A stretch of 64,000 nt of DNA, taken from NCBI GenBank assembly GCA_018824085.1, contig JAHJHI010000022.1:62001-126000 (forward strand). The letters run 5' to 3'. Under the pieces are notes generated by a model. The model saw only the letters and a list, made by a program, of their open reading frames with translations. It did no database searches and was not told where the DNA came from. Positions 17,620 through 26,032 of the stretch are shown one piece after another (position 1 is the first letter of the stretch; every line of letters starts with the position of its first letter). The stretch comes from Gammaproteobacteria bacterium (GTDB taxonomy: Bacteria > Pseudomonadota > Gammaproteobacteria > Burkholderiales > Rhodocyclaceae). Position numbers and translations under genes: made by a program.

Positions 17620-18786
17620 ATGAACAACCTGCTGCCGGGCCTCGCACAACGTCTGGCGGCGCTGACTCGCGAATCGATACAGGTATCGCCACCGGTCAGC
17701 CCGGTCGGCGATCAGCTGCCGGAGTTCCAGCCGGGCGAACGCTACAGCGCGCGCATCCTTCAGAACCTCGCGGACGGGCGCACCCGCGCACAGGTCGCAG
17801 GGCAGACCGTGACGCTGCAATTGCCGCAAGGCGCGCGCGAAGGCAGCACCGTCAATCTCACCCACGTCGGACGCAGTGCCCAGACGCTGATCGCCACCCT
17901 CGCCAACGATGACGCGCCAGCGAGGGCGCCGGCCGACAACGTCCGCCTCAGTGCATCCGCACGTACCATCAGCACGCTGCTCGACGGCCCGGAACCGCCT
18001 CCCGCCCGACTGAACGCCGGTCAGGCGCTGATCGATCCGACGCTGCTGCGCGCCAGTGCCAACATGACGGACACCGCCGCCACGCCGCTGCTCGCCGGAC
18101 GGCTCGCACAGGCCATCGGCCAGAGCGGCCTGTTCTACGAATCGCATCAGGCGCAGTGGGTCAGCGGCGAGCGGACGATAGAGTCCACCTCCGCCGAACC
18201 GCAACGCGCCTTCGATCCGCCGGGCACGAAAGCCGCCACCGCACCCGATCCCCGTACCGCCTTGCTGCAGACAGCGCGCGACACCGACGACCCCGCTGCG
18301 GCACGCGGCGACCTGCCCGTGCGCGAGCGTGCCGAGACCGTCAAAGGAGACACCCCGCCGGGCGAATTGCGGCCGCTGGTGCAGAACCAGTTGCTCGGCC
18401 TGTCGCAGCACGCCCTCACCTGGGAAGGCCTCGCCTGGCCCGGGCAGATGATGAAGATCGAAATAGACGACCCGCGCGACGACCCGCACGGCGAACAGCA
18501 CGACGCGGATCCTGCCGACGACGTCCCGTGGACCTCCCGCCTGCGCATCGTGCTGCCCGGCCTTGGCGACATCGAAACCTCGCTGACGCTTCGCAGGTCG
18601 CAGGGCCTCGCGCTGACCTTCACCACCGACGGCGACGCGCGGGCACGGCTCGGCGCCGCACTGGAAGAACTGCAGACCCGCATCAGCGACGCAGGCCTGC
18701 GCCTGGGCGCCGTCACCTTCACCGAACCGGCGCCGGCCGCCGAACACCGCGACAGCGCAAATGACGAAGCGGTCACCGCGCCATGA
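17620..18786 (+). CDS. FliK-like flagellar hook-length control protein
   Basis: A 388-residue protein with a disordered, acidic and Pro/Ala-rich middle and a C-terminal domain (about residues 280-375) resembling the FliK hook-length domain (LRIVLPGLGDIETSLTLR, then LEELQTRISDAGLRLG). A canonical fliK lies in the fliF operon at 37.6 kb, so this is a second member. It precedes an FlhB C-terminal-domain-like gene, overlapping it by four bases. FliK and FlhB act together in the export switch, so the pairing suggests a modified or auxiliary switch. It is often annotated simply as a flagellar hook-length control protein. Confidence 0.78.
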   Translation: MNNLLPGLAQRLAALTRESIQVSPPVSPVGDQLPEFQPGERYSARILQNLADGRTRAQVAGQTVTLQLPQGAREGSTVNLTHVGRSAQTLIATLANDDAPARAPADNVRLSASARTISTLLDGPEPPPARLNAGQALIDPTLLRASANMTDTAATPLLAGRLAQAIGQSGLFYESHQAQWVSGERTIESTSAEPQRAFDPPGTKAATAPDPRTALLQTARDTDDPAAARGDLPVRERAETVKGDTPPGELRPLVQNQLLGLSQHALTWEGLAWPGQMMKIEIDDPRDDPHGEQHDADPADDVPWTSRLRIVLPGLGDIETSLTLRRSQGLALTFTTDGDARARLGAALEELQTRISDAGLRLGAVTFTEPAPAAEHRDSANDEAVTAP

Positions 18787-19088
18787 GCACTTCCACGCGC
18801 GCGCAAGCAGTGGCGCTGGCCTACGGCACGGGCGACGCTGCGCCACGCGTCGTCGCCAAGGGGCGTGGCCTGATGGCGGACGAGATCATCCGGCGCGCGC
18901 GCGAAGCGGGCGTGTTCGTGCACGAATCCCGCGAAATGGTTGCGCTTCTGATGGGTCTCGATCTTGACCAGCGCATTCCGTCCGAACTGTACATTGCGGT
19001 AGCCGAACTGCTGGCCTGGATCTATCGTGTCGAAAAAGGGCTGACCGACATCCCGATGCCGGCGCCACGCAACGCACCGTCAGAGTGA
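18783..19088 (+). CDS. Stand-alone FlhB C-terminal domain homologue
   Basis: A 101-residue soluble protein matching the cytoplasmic FlhB/YscU domain: AVALAYGTGDAAPRVVAKGRG, then IIRRAREAGVFVHES and IPSELYIAVAELLAWIYR. Full FlhB has four membrane segments and self-cleaves at NPTH; this protein has neither, so it resembles the FhlB/YlqH type known to substitute partly for the FlhB C-terminus. Its start overlaps the FliK-like stop by ATGA, implying coupled synthesis. Partner and function are inferred. Confidence 0.85.
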   Translation: MSTSTRAQAVALAYGTGDAAPRVVAKGRGLMADEIIRRAREAGVFVHESREMVALLMGLDLDQRIPSELYIAVAELLAWIYRVEKGLTDIPMPAPRNAPSE

Positions 19089-19148
19089 ATTTTCATGACC
19101 AGGCCGTTTCCCGATTTTGCTGAAACGGCCTTTCACAAGGAATTGCCC

Positions 19149-19907
19149 ATGACCGAGAACATCCGGTTTGATCTGCTGGACGCTGACGATTTCGCACGCT
19201 ATGTCCTGGAAGGTCAGACCGACATCGTGTTTTATCTGCGCGCAATAAAGGACCGCAAGGCCAATGTGTCGGTCTATGCCGGGCGCGCGCGCGATTCGTT
19301 CCCGAGCGCCGTTCTTGAAATAGACGACGGCCGCAACACGATGCTGATGGACCTGCCGGGCGATGAAGCGCAGATGGCGCAGGCAGGCAAGGCATCGCCT
19401 CTGGTTTTCCTGACCTCGCTGGAACGGGTGAAGGTGCAGTTCATGGTGGCTGGCGGCACGATAACGACGCATGACGGCCGCCCTGCACTGGCGTGCGCGC
19501 TGCCGACGCGCATGCTCAGGCTGCAGCGGCGCGACTACTACCGCCTCATCCTGCCGCCGCATCCTCCGCTGCGCTGCCTCATCCCGGACCCGGACAAGGA
19601 CGGTCGCATGATAGAAGCCGATATCGTCGACATTTCCGGCGGCGGTCTCGCCGTCGTCGCACCGCCGGACGGTCTGAGCCTGTCCGTCGACAGCGTGATC
19701 GACCAGTGCCAGATCACGCTGCCCGAGCTCGGCACCATCACGGCGACGCTGCAGGTGCGCAACATGTTCCGGGTCACCGAGCGCTCCGGCCCCCAGTTGC
19801 GCGCCGGCTGCCAGTTCGTCGGTCTGCCGGGCGCGGCCGATGCGCTGATACAGCGCTACATCCTGCGCATGGAGCGCGAATGCAACCCGCGTCATGACGA
19901 CTACTGA
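19149..19907 (+). CDS. ycgR: YcgR-type flagellar brake (PilZ) protein
   Basis: A 252-residue c-di-GMP receptor that slows the flagellar motor. The N-terminal YcgR domain (about residues 1-115) is followed by PilZ, with the c-di-GMP-binding motif RDYYR (RxxxR) near residue 122 and DISGGG near 160. The ATG at 19149 follows AAGGAATTGCCC; an in-frame ATG at 19095 lies only six bases after the previous stop and lacks a ribosome site. Location at the end of the late flagellar cluster, with a diguanylate cyclase upstream, fits a motility brake. Confidence 0.9.
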   Translation: MTENIRFDLLDADDFARYVLEGQTDIVFYLRAIKDRKANVSVYAGRARDSFPSAVLEIDDGRNTMLMDLPGDEAQMAQAGKASPLVFLTSLERVKVQFMVAGGTITTHDGRPALACALPTRMLRLQRRDYYRLILPPHPPLRCLIPDPDKDGRMIEADIVDISGGGLAVVAPPDGLSLSVDSVIDQCQITLPELGTITATLQVRNMFRVTERSGPQLRAGCQFVGLPGAADALIQRYILRMERECNPRHDDY

Positions 19908-20121
19908 AGTCTCCCGGCATCAACGGAGAACCGTACGGACCGGCATTCCGAATGCGTTTTCCGGTGGGAAGCCCCGCTTGCCGGAGAGGCCATCGCGCTC
20001 ACTGCCGAGACACGTCGTGCCGGCCGGGTAAGGACGGTATAGTCGCTCCGGAGCGAGGCGACGCCGCCATGCCCCGAAGGAACACGGCCAACGTCAACGC
20101 CATTGATGAGGGGATCGCGGC

Positions 20122-21324
20122 ATGAACGACATCCAGACCTTTCTCCCCCACGGTTACTGCTTTTCCTGGCAACAGGACCTGCTGTTGCTGCATGTCGTGG
20201 CGGACTCGCTGATCGCGCTCGCCTACTTCACCATTCCGGTGACGCTGTGGCGCTTCGTGCGCCGCCGCACGGACCTGCGCTTCCGTTCCGTATTCGTCAT
20301 GTTCGGTGTCTTCATCCTTGCGTGCGGGCTGACCCACGTGCTCGACGTCTGGACGCTCTGGCATCCGGACTTCTGGCTGGACGGCTGGGTACGCGCCTTC
20401 ACGGCCGTGGTGTCGCTGGCGACTGCGGTGCTGCTCTGGCGGCTCGTCCCGCTGGCGCTGGCGTTGCCCAGTCCGGATTCGCTGCGCCAGGCCAATGACG
20501 AACTGCGTGCCGAGATCGAGCGGCGCACGCACTACGAGAACGAACTGCGCATCGCCAACTCGCGCATGAAAGCGCAGATCGACGAACTTGAGTCGCTGTC
20601 CTACGCCATATCGCACGACGTACGGGGCCCGCTTCGTCATATCGACGGTTTCGCCAAGGCGCTGGCGGATTCGCACCCGGCGCCGCATGGCCACCCGGCG
20701 CAACGCTACATCGAGCGCATCCGTTCATCGGTACATGTCTTGAGCGACATCGTGGAAGGGCTGCTCGCCTTCTCGCGCGCGAGCCGCACCGAAATGCGGC
20801 GCGAGCGCTGCGCGAGCAACGCCATCGTCGCCGACGTGCTGCGCGAACTCGTGCCCGAAACCGAAAGTCGTCCGATGGACATCGAAGTCGGTCCGCTGCC
20901 CGAACTCGAAGCAGATCCCACCCTGCTCTATCAGGTGTTCTACAACCTCATTTCCAACGCGGTGAAATACACCCGGGGGCGTGACCCCGCGCGCATACGC
21001 ATCGACTGTACGGGCAGCGACGGTCGCGAAACCACGTTCCGCATCCGTGACAACGGTGCCGGCTTCGACATGAAGTACGCAGGCAAGCTGTTCGGCGTGT
21101 TCCAGCGCCTGCACCATGCCAGCGAATTCGAAGGCACCGGCATCGGCCTTGCCAACGTCAGGCGCATCGTCGAGCGCCACGGCGGGCGTATCTGGGCGGA
21201 AGGCACGGTCGACGCCGGAGCGACGTTCTTTTTCAGTATCCCGGTCGCCCCACCTGTGGACGACAATGCATCCAGCCTGAATTCCAACTCCCGCGGAGCA
21301 TCCGATGTCCCTGCATTTGCGTGA
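20122..21324 (+). CDS. Membrane histidine kinase with ethylene-receptor-like sensor domain
   Basis: A 400-residue kinase. The first 110 residues form three hydrophobic helices that match the ethylene-binding domain of plant ETR1 and cyanobacterial relatives. The seven residues I recall as essential in ETR1 (D25, Y32, I35, P36, I62, C65, H69) are all present at a constant offset of three: D28, Y35, I38, P39, I65, C68 and H72. C68 and H72 would be the copper ligands. A short coiled coil leads to HisKA (H165 in ISHDVRGPL) and HATPase (FYNLISNAVKYT, DNGAGF, GTGIGLA). The gene overlaps the next one, a single-domain response regulator, by 20 bases. Ethylene binding is inference. Confidence 0.85.
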   Translation: MNDIQTFLPHGYCFSWQQDLLLLHVVADSLIALAYFTIPVTLWRFVRRRTDLRFRSVFVMFGVFILACGLTHVLDVWTLWHPDFWLDGWVRAFTAVVSLATAVLLWRLVPLALALPSPDSLRQANDELRAEIERRTHYENELRIANSRMKAQIDELESLSYAISHDVRGPLRHIDGFAKALADSHPAPHGHPAQRYIERIRSSVHVLSDIVEGLLAFSRASRTEMRRERCASNAIVADVLRELVPETESRPMDIEVGPLPELEADPTLLYQVFYNLISNAVKYTRGRDPARIRIDCTGSDGRETTFRIRDNGAGFDMKYAGKLFGVFQRLHHASEFEGTGIGLANVRRIVERHGGRIWAEGTVDAGATFFFSIPVAPPVDDNASSLNSNSRGASDVPAFA

Positions 21325-21748
21325 AATCCTGGTTGTCGACGACAACGACAACGATGTCGAACTGCTGATGCTCGGGCTCGGGGAGCTCAAGCTCGCAAAC
21401 CGGATCGCCGTGGCCCGCGACGGTGTCGAAGGACTGGATTATCTGTACCGCCGCGGCCGTTACGCCGACCGCTCGGGCGAGCATCCGCTCTTCATACTGC
21501 TCGACCTGAACATGCCGCGCATGGGCGGCATCGACATGCTGGCCGAGATGCGTCGCGACGACACGCTGCACGCGCTGCCGGTCGTCGTCATGACATCTTC
21601 ACGGGAAGATCCGGACCTGCGTCGCTGCTACGACCTCGGCATCAACGCCTACGTCGTCAAACCGGTGGATTGCGAGCAGTTCTCGCGCACCGCGACCAAT
21701 CTGGGCATCTTCTGGGCGCTGATCAACGCGGCGCCGCCGGACCACTGA
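21305..21748 (+). CDS. Single-domain response regulator (Rcp1 type)
   Basis: A 147-residue receiver with no output domain. D67 in LLDLNMP is the phospho-acceptor, with DDND at 12-15 and a K in VVKPVD near the end. The insert DYLYRRGRYADRSGEHP is typical of the Rcp1 group that partners phytochrome-like kinases. It starts inside the end of the ethylene-receptor-like kinase, so the two are almost certainly a pair. The output must pass to another protein, which is not identifiable here. Confidence 0.9.
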   Translation: MSLHLREILVVDDNDNDVELLMLGLGELKLANRIAVARDGVEGLDYLYRRGRYADRSGEHPLFILLDLNMPRMGGIDMLAEMRRDDTLHALPVVVMTSSREDPDLRRCYDLGINAYVVKPVDCEQFSRTATNLGIFWALINAAPPDH

Positions 21749-21755
21749 CACACCG

Positions 21756-22664
21756 TCATGCCGTCGCCGTGAAGCGCTCGGCGTAGAGGCCGGCCACCCA
21801 GTCGATGAAGGCCCGCACGCGTGGCGACGACTGGCGGTGATACGGATACAGGGCCGACAGTTGCAGCGCCGGGCAGGGCCAGTCCGCCAGCACCTGCACC
21901 AGCCGGCCGTCGCCCAGTTCGGACTCGATGCGAAAGCGCGGCACCTGTATCAGCCCGCAACCCTGAAGCGCGCAGGTCGTATAGCACTCCGCTTCATTTA
22001 CGGCGATCCACGACTTCGCCGTGTATTCGACGACCGTGCCGTCGATGACGAAGGTGAACGGGTAGCGAACGTCATGCGTGCTCGAGAAAAATCCGACGGC
22101 CTCATGCGCCGACAGCTCCCGCGGATGCCTCGGCACGCCAAAGCGCGCGAGGTAGGCCGGACTCGCGCATACGATTTCCGGCATCGACGCAAGGCGACGC
22201 ACCACCAGCGATGAATCGCGCGGCGTACCGGCGCGCACCACGCAATCGATACCCTCTGCCACCAGATCGACCAGCCGGTCACCACAGCTGACCGCGAGGT
22301 CGATGCGCGGATAGCGGCTGCGGAAATCCGCGATGCGCGGCAGGATGATCTGCGTCGCGTGCACGCCGTGCAGATCGACGCGCAGCGATCCCTGCGGATT
22401 CGCCGCCACCGCGCTGACCGACGATTCGGCGTCCTCGAGATCGAGCAGGAGCTGCCTGCTGCGCTCGTAGAACGCCTGTCCGTCCGTTGTCGTGCGTACC
22501 TGGCGCGTCGTGCGCTCCAGCAGGCGTGCACCCAGCCGCGCCTCCAGTGCCTTGATTGCGTACGTGGCGGTGGCGCGCGGCACGTTCAGTTCCCCCGCCG
22601 CACGCGTGAAGCTGCCCAGCTCGACGATGCGGACGTACAGGGTCAGCGTATCGAAGCGGTCCAT
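21756..22664 (-). CDS. LysR family transcriptional regulator
   Basis: A 302-residue regulator with the N-terminal winged helix (MDRFDTLTLYVRIVELGSFT, then VPRATATYAIKALEARLGARLL) and a C-terminal substrate-binding domain (about 90-295). It is divergent from a short-chain dehydrogenase gene, the usual arrangement for a LysR regulator and its target. A symmetrical ATTGTT-N11-AACAAT site lies 8 bases before its start codon. The inducer is unknown. It converges with the response regulator gene, ending seven bases from it. Confidence 0.93.
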   Translation of the reverse strand: MDRFDTLTLYVRIVELGSFTRAAGELNVPRATATYAIKALEARLGARLLERTTRQVRTTTDGQAFYERSRQLLLDLEDAESSVSAVAANPQGSLRVDLHGVHATQIILPRIADFRSRYPRIDLAVSCGDRLVDLVAEGIDCVVRAGTPRDSSLVVRRLASMPEIVCASPAYLARFGVPRHPRELSAHEAVGFFSSTHDVRYPFTFVIDGTVVEYTAKSWIAVNEAECYTTCALQGCGLIQVPRFRIESELGDGRLVQVLADWPCPALQLSALYPYHRQSSPRVRAFIDWVAGLYAERFTATA

Positions 22665-22671
22665 GACGTGG

Positions 22672-22694
22672 ATTGTTGGTCCTGACAGAACAAT
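22672..22694. promoter_or_regulatory. LysR-type operator (T-N11-A)
   Basis: ATTGTT and AACAAT, perfect inverted repeats, are spaced by exactly 11 bases, the classic LysR-type box. The site lies between the LysR gene and the divergent SDR gene, 8 bases from the LysR start and about 100 from the SDR start. It would serve both autorepression and control of the SDR gene. Confidence 0.7.
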
Positions 22695-22792
22695 GCAGGC
22701 AATTCTCGCTCATTTATCCAGGCCTCATCCATGCCGACACTGCAGGCATGCGATGGAAGACTGCCGTCTTCCCGCCTTCAGGAGCGCACAGG

Positions 22793-23530
22793 ATGACCTC
22801 TTCAGCCCGCACCGCCATCGTCACCGGCGCATCGCACGGCATCGGCCGCGCCATCGCGCTGCGCCTGACGCAGGACGGCTTCGCCGTCGCCCTCAACCAT
22901 GTCGGCAACCGCGCCGGCGCCGAATCGCTGGCGGAACAGATCGAGGCACTTGGGGGCCGCGTCATCGCTGTTCATGCGGACGTATCGGTCGCGGGAGACG
23001 TTGCGCGACTGTTCGCCGCCACGCGGGAAGCGCTCGGCCGGCTCGACGTGGTCGCGAACAGCGCCGGCGTCATGAGCAACGACCGGATCGCCGAAACCGA
23101 CGTCGATGCCTTCGACCGCATGCTGCGGACCAATCTGCGCGGCGCCTTCCTCGTGCTCGGCGAGGCCGCGCGACAAGTCGGCGCCGGCGGACGCATCATC
23201 GCGCTGTCGACCAGCGTGATCGCGGTGTCGCTTCCCGGCTACGGTCCCTACATCGCGTCGAAGGCCGGCGTGGAAGGGCTGGTACGCGTACTGGCCAACG
23301 AACTGCGCGGGCGCGACATCACCGTCAACGCCGTTGCTCCCGGGCCGATCGCCACCGAACTGTTCCTGTCCGGCAAGACCGGGGAACAGATTGCCCTGGC
23401 AGCGCGGACGCCACCGCTGGAACGCCTCGGCACGCCGGAGGACGTTGCCGGCGTCGTGTCCTTTCTGGCCGGGCCGGACGGCGGCTGGGTAAACGCTCAG
23501 GTGCTGCGCGCGAACGGCGGCTTTGCATGA
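22793..23530 (+). CDS. Short-chain dehydrogenase/reductase (SDR)
   Basis: A 245-residue NAD(P)-dependent oxidoreductase of the classical SDR family. TGASHGIG (residues 11-18) binds the cofactor, NSAGV is the structural motif, and the catalytic pair is in YIASK, preceded by the Ser-rich strand ALSTSV. Length is normal. The start at 22793 follows AGGAGCGCACAGG; upstream in-frame codons run through the intergenic operator and were rejected. The divergent LysR regulator probably controls it. The substrate cannot be told from the sequence; these enzymes are often labelled 3-oxoacyl-ACP reductase-like without evidence. Confidence 0.92.
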   Translation: MTSSARTAIVTGASHGIGRAIALRLTQDGFAVALNHVGNRAGAESLAEQIEALGGRVIAVHADVSVAGDVARLFAATREALGRLDVVANSAGVMSNDRIAETDVDAFDRMLRTNLRGAFLVLGEAARQVGAGGRIIALSTSVIAVSLPGYGPYIASKAGVEGLVRVLANELRGRDITVNAVAPGPIATELFLSGKTGEQIALAARTPPLERLGTPEDVAGVVSFLAGPDGGWVNAQVLRANGGFA

Positions 23531-23671
23531 CCGCGGCCGTCCGCCGGGCGGCATGCGTGAAATTTTCGTGACGGCTGCATCCAGTCGGCGTGCCGGTGTG
23601 TAGGGAAAGCGACGGGTCACTGAGCGGTGACGCGTCGTCCATCCCGCCCCTTGCATCCAGGAGAGTCAGAC

Positions 23672-24559
23672 ATGTCCGGAAAAACCATCCTCGCCGCCGC
23701 ATCGACCCTTGCCATGACTTTCGCGCCTGCCGCCCAGGCCGCCGACTTCGTCGGCCTGACCACCGGCAACCAGATCGGCACGTTCAACAGCGGCAACACG
23801 GCGTCCGCAAGCTTCATGTCCGTCACCGGTCTGGGCAGCGGCGAACGCCTGCTCGGCATCGACCTGCGCCCGAGTGACAACATGATCTACGGCGTCAGCA
23901 GCCTGAGCCGCCTCTACACGCTCGACGCCGCCACGGGCGCGGCGACCTTCGTGTCGGCGCTCGATGTGCCTGTGGTCAATCCGTCGCTCGCCTACGGCAT
24001 CGACTTCAATCCGGTGGCCGATTTCGCCGGCGGCTCGTCGCTGCGCTTCGTCAGCCAGACCGGCAACAACTACGCCATCAACGCCGGCACCGGCGTCGTC
24101 GGCAACGCGCCCGGCGTGATTCCGGCCGGCTTCACCGCGGTCGCCTACACCCGCTCCGATCCGTCGCAATCCAGCGGCCCGGCATCGACGTCGCTGTACT
24201 ACATCGACACCGCCACCGACACGCTGCATTTCGCCGGTGGCGCCTTCAATGCACCCGTCATCAGCATGGTCGGCACACTCGGCGTGTCCGGCAACGTCAT
24301 CGGCGCCAACGGCTTCGACATCGATGCATCCGGCATGGGGTGGGCCGCGCTGACGCTGGACAACGGCGACAGCGGCCTGTACTCGATCAATCTGGGCACC
24401 GGCCTGGCCACCTTCAATGGCGCGCTCTCGGCCAATCTGCGCGGACTGACGGCAGCACCCTTCATGGCACCGGTACCGGAGCCGGAAACCTGGGGCATGC
24501 TGCTCGCCGGACTGGGCCTGGTCGGCATGATTGCGCGCCGCCGCATCAGGCACGCCTGA
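23672..24559 (+). CDS. DUF4394 PEP-CTERM sorted exported protein
   Basis: A 295-residue secreted protein with a signal peptide (ending PAAQAA near residue 24), a DUF4394-like beta-propeller region (LLGIDLRPSDNMIYGVSS, then YGIDFNPVAD) and a C-terminal PEP-CTERM tail: VPEPETWGMLL, a hydrophobic helix and the basic end IARRRIRHA. Such tails are recognised by exosortase, which is not in this window. The start at 23672 follows AGGAGAGTCAGAC. It is a single gene between the SDR gene and the convergent RNase. Confidence 0.88.
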   Translation: MSGKTILAAASTLAMTFAPAAQAADFVGLTTGNQIGTFNSGNTASASFMSVTGLGSGERLLGIDLRPSDNMIYGVSSLSRLYTLDAATGAATFVSALDVPVVNPSLAYGIDFNPVADFAGGSSLRFVSQTGNNYAINAGTGVVGNAPGVIPAGFTAVAYTRSDPSQSSGPASTSLYYIDTATDTLHFAGGAFNAPVISMVGTLGVSGNVIGANGFDIDASGMGWAALTLDNGDSGLYSINLGTGLATFNGALSANLRGLTAAPFMAPVPEPETWGMLLAGLGLVGMIARRRIRHA

Positions 24560-24611
24560 TCACGGCTGAACGTGTGCCGTGCATTGCCGGCACGGCGCAC
24601 GTCCGGGCGAC

Positions 24612-25967
24612 TCAATCGAGATCGAATGCGTCGCCCTGTTCGGGCACGACGGCCTGCCAGCCCAGTGCATGTTCAAGCTTCTGACGCAGGCTGTCCGCGG
24701 CAACCGGCTCGCCATGCGTGACGAACACGCGGCGCGGCGCATGCGCCAGCGTTCCCAGCCAGTCCAGCATTTCACGGTAGTCGGCATGGGCAGACAGCCC
24801 GTCGACGCGTGCCACTTCGCAGTTGATCGGCACATCCCGTCCGAAGATGCGCAGGCTGCGCGCGCCCTTGAGCAGTGCGTCTCCCCGCGTGCCCTCCGCC
24901 TGATAGCCGGCAATGACGACGGTGTTGCGGCTGTCGCCACCGAACGCGATCAGCTGGTGCAGGATGCGGCCGCCATTGAGCATGCCGGCGCCGGCGATGA
25001 TCACCTTGGGATAGCGGTTGTCGGCCAGCGCCTGTGAATCCTCCGGCGAGCGCGTGAAGGTCACGGCGTCGCGCATGCGTTCGCAATCCTCCGCGGACAG
25101 GCGATGTTCGGTGTGGAAATGACGGAACACGCCGGTCACGTCAATGGCCATCGGACTGTCCAGAAAGACCGGCAACACCGGGATGCGACGCTCGTCCATC
25201 AGGCGCGACAGCAAATACATGAGCGCCTGCGCGCGCCCGACCGCGAAGGACGGCAGCATCACCGTGCCGCCGCGCACAGCCGTCCGGCTCACGATGTCGG
25301 CCAGCATGGCCGCCGGATCCGTATCCGGATGCAGGCGGTCGCCATACGTTGATTCCACCACCAGCCAGTCGGTGTCGAGCAGCGGCGCAGGCGCATTCAT
25401 GACCGGATCGTTCGGGCGGCCGACATCGCCGCTGAAGGTAATGCTCTGCCCCGCGCACTCGATGCGCACGCTGGACGCGCCGAGAATGTGGCCGGCCGCG
25501 CGAAAGGTCACGACAAAGGGGCCGATGGACACCGGCTCGTCGAAGCCGGTGCTGCGGAACTGCTTCATGACCGCACGCGCCTCGGCGCTGGTATAGAGCG
25601 GTTCGGCCGGCTGGTGCCTGCTGTAGCCGCGCCTGTTGATGTGTCGCGCGTCCTCTTCCTGCAGGTGCGCGCTGTCTTCGAGCAGGATGTCCACCAGTTC
25701 GCGGGTGGCCGAGGTGCTCCACACCGGTCCGGCGAAGCCTTCCCGCATCAACCTCGGCAGATAACCCGAATGATCGAGATGGGCGTGCGTGAGCACGACC
25801 GCGGAAATGCCGGCAGCATCAACCGGAAACGGCTTCCAGTTCCGGCTGCGAACATTCTTCACGCCCTGGAACAGGCCGCAGTCGATCAGCAGCGAGGCAT
25901 CGCCGTGGGTCAGCAAGTAACGCGAGCCGGTCACCGTACCGGCCGCCCCCAGAAAACGCAGCAGCAT
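24612..25967 (-). CDS. Metallo-beta-lactamase/beta-CASP RNA-processing hydrolase
   Basis: A 451-residue protein of the CPSF73/Ysh1-like group (COG1236 type). The metal-binding motif HAHLDHSG lies near residues 59-66, followed by FSGDVGR, VESTYGDR, the beta-CASP insertion (about 185-345) and the C-terminal SAHAD and VFVTHGE motifs. These enzymes cut or trim RNA; the target here is unknown. The ATG at 25967 is the first good start. It converges with the DUF4394 gene and is followed upstream by the PEP-CTERM operon on the same strand, 65 bases apart. Confidence 0.9.
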   Translation of the reverse strand: MLLRFLGAAGTVTGSRYLLTHGDASLLIDCGLFQGVKNVRSRNWKPFPVDAAGISAVVLTHAHLDHSGYLPRLMREGFAGPVWSTSATRELVDILLEDSAHLQEEDARHINRRGYSRHQPAEPLYTSAEARAVMKQFRSTGFDEPVSIGPFVVTFRAAGHILGASSVRIECAGQSITFSGDVGRPNDPVMNAPAPLLDTDWLVVESTYGDRLHPDTDPAAMLADIVSRTAVRGGTVMLPSFAVGRAQALMYLLSRLMDERRIPVLPVFLDSPMAIDVTGVFRHFHTEHRLSAEDCERMRDAVTFTRSPEDSQALADNRYPKVIIAGAGMLNGGRILHQLIAFGGDSRNTVVIAGYQAEGTRGDALLKGARSLRIFGRDVPINCEVARVDGLSAHADYREMLDWLGTLAHAPRRVFVTHGEPVAADSLRQKLEHALGWQAVVPEQGDAFDLD

Positions 25968-26032
25968 CCCGCCTCCTCCCGATGTCGTCGCCGTACCGGC
26001 CAGTGTAGCGCCACTGCCGGCAGGGCGCCGGA

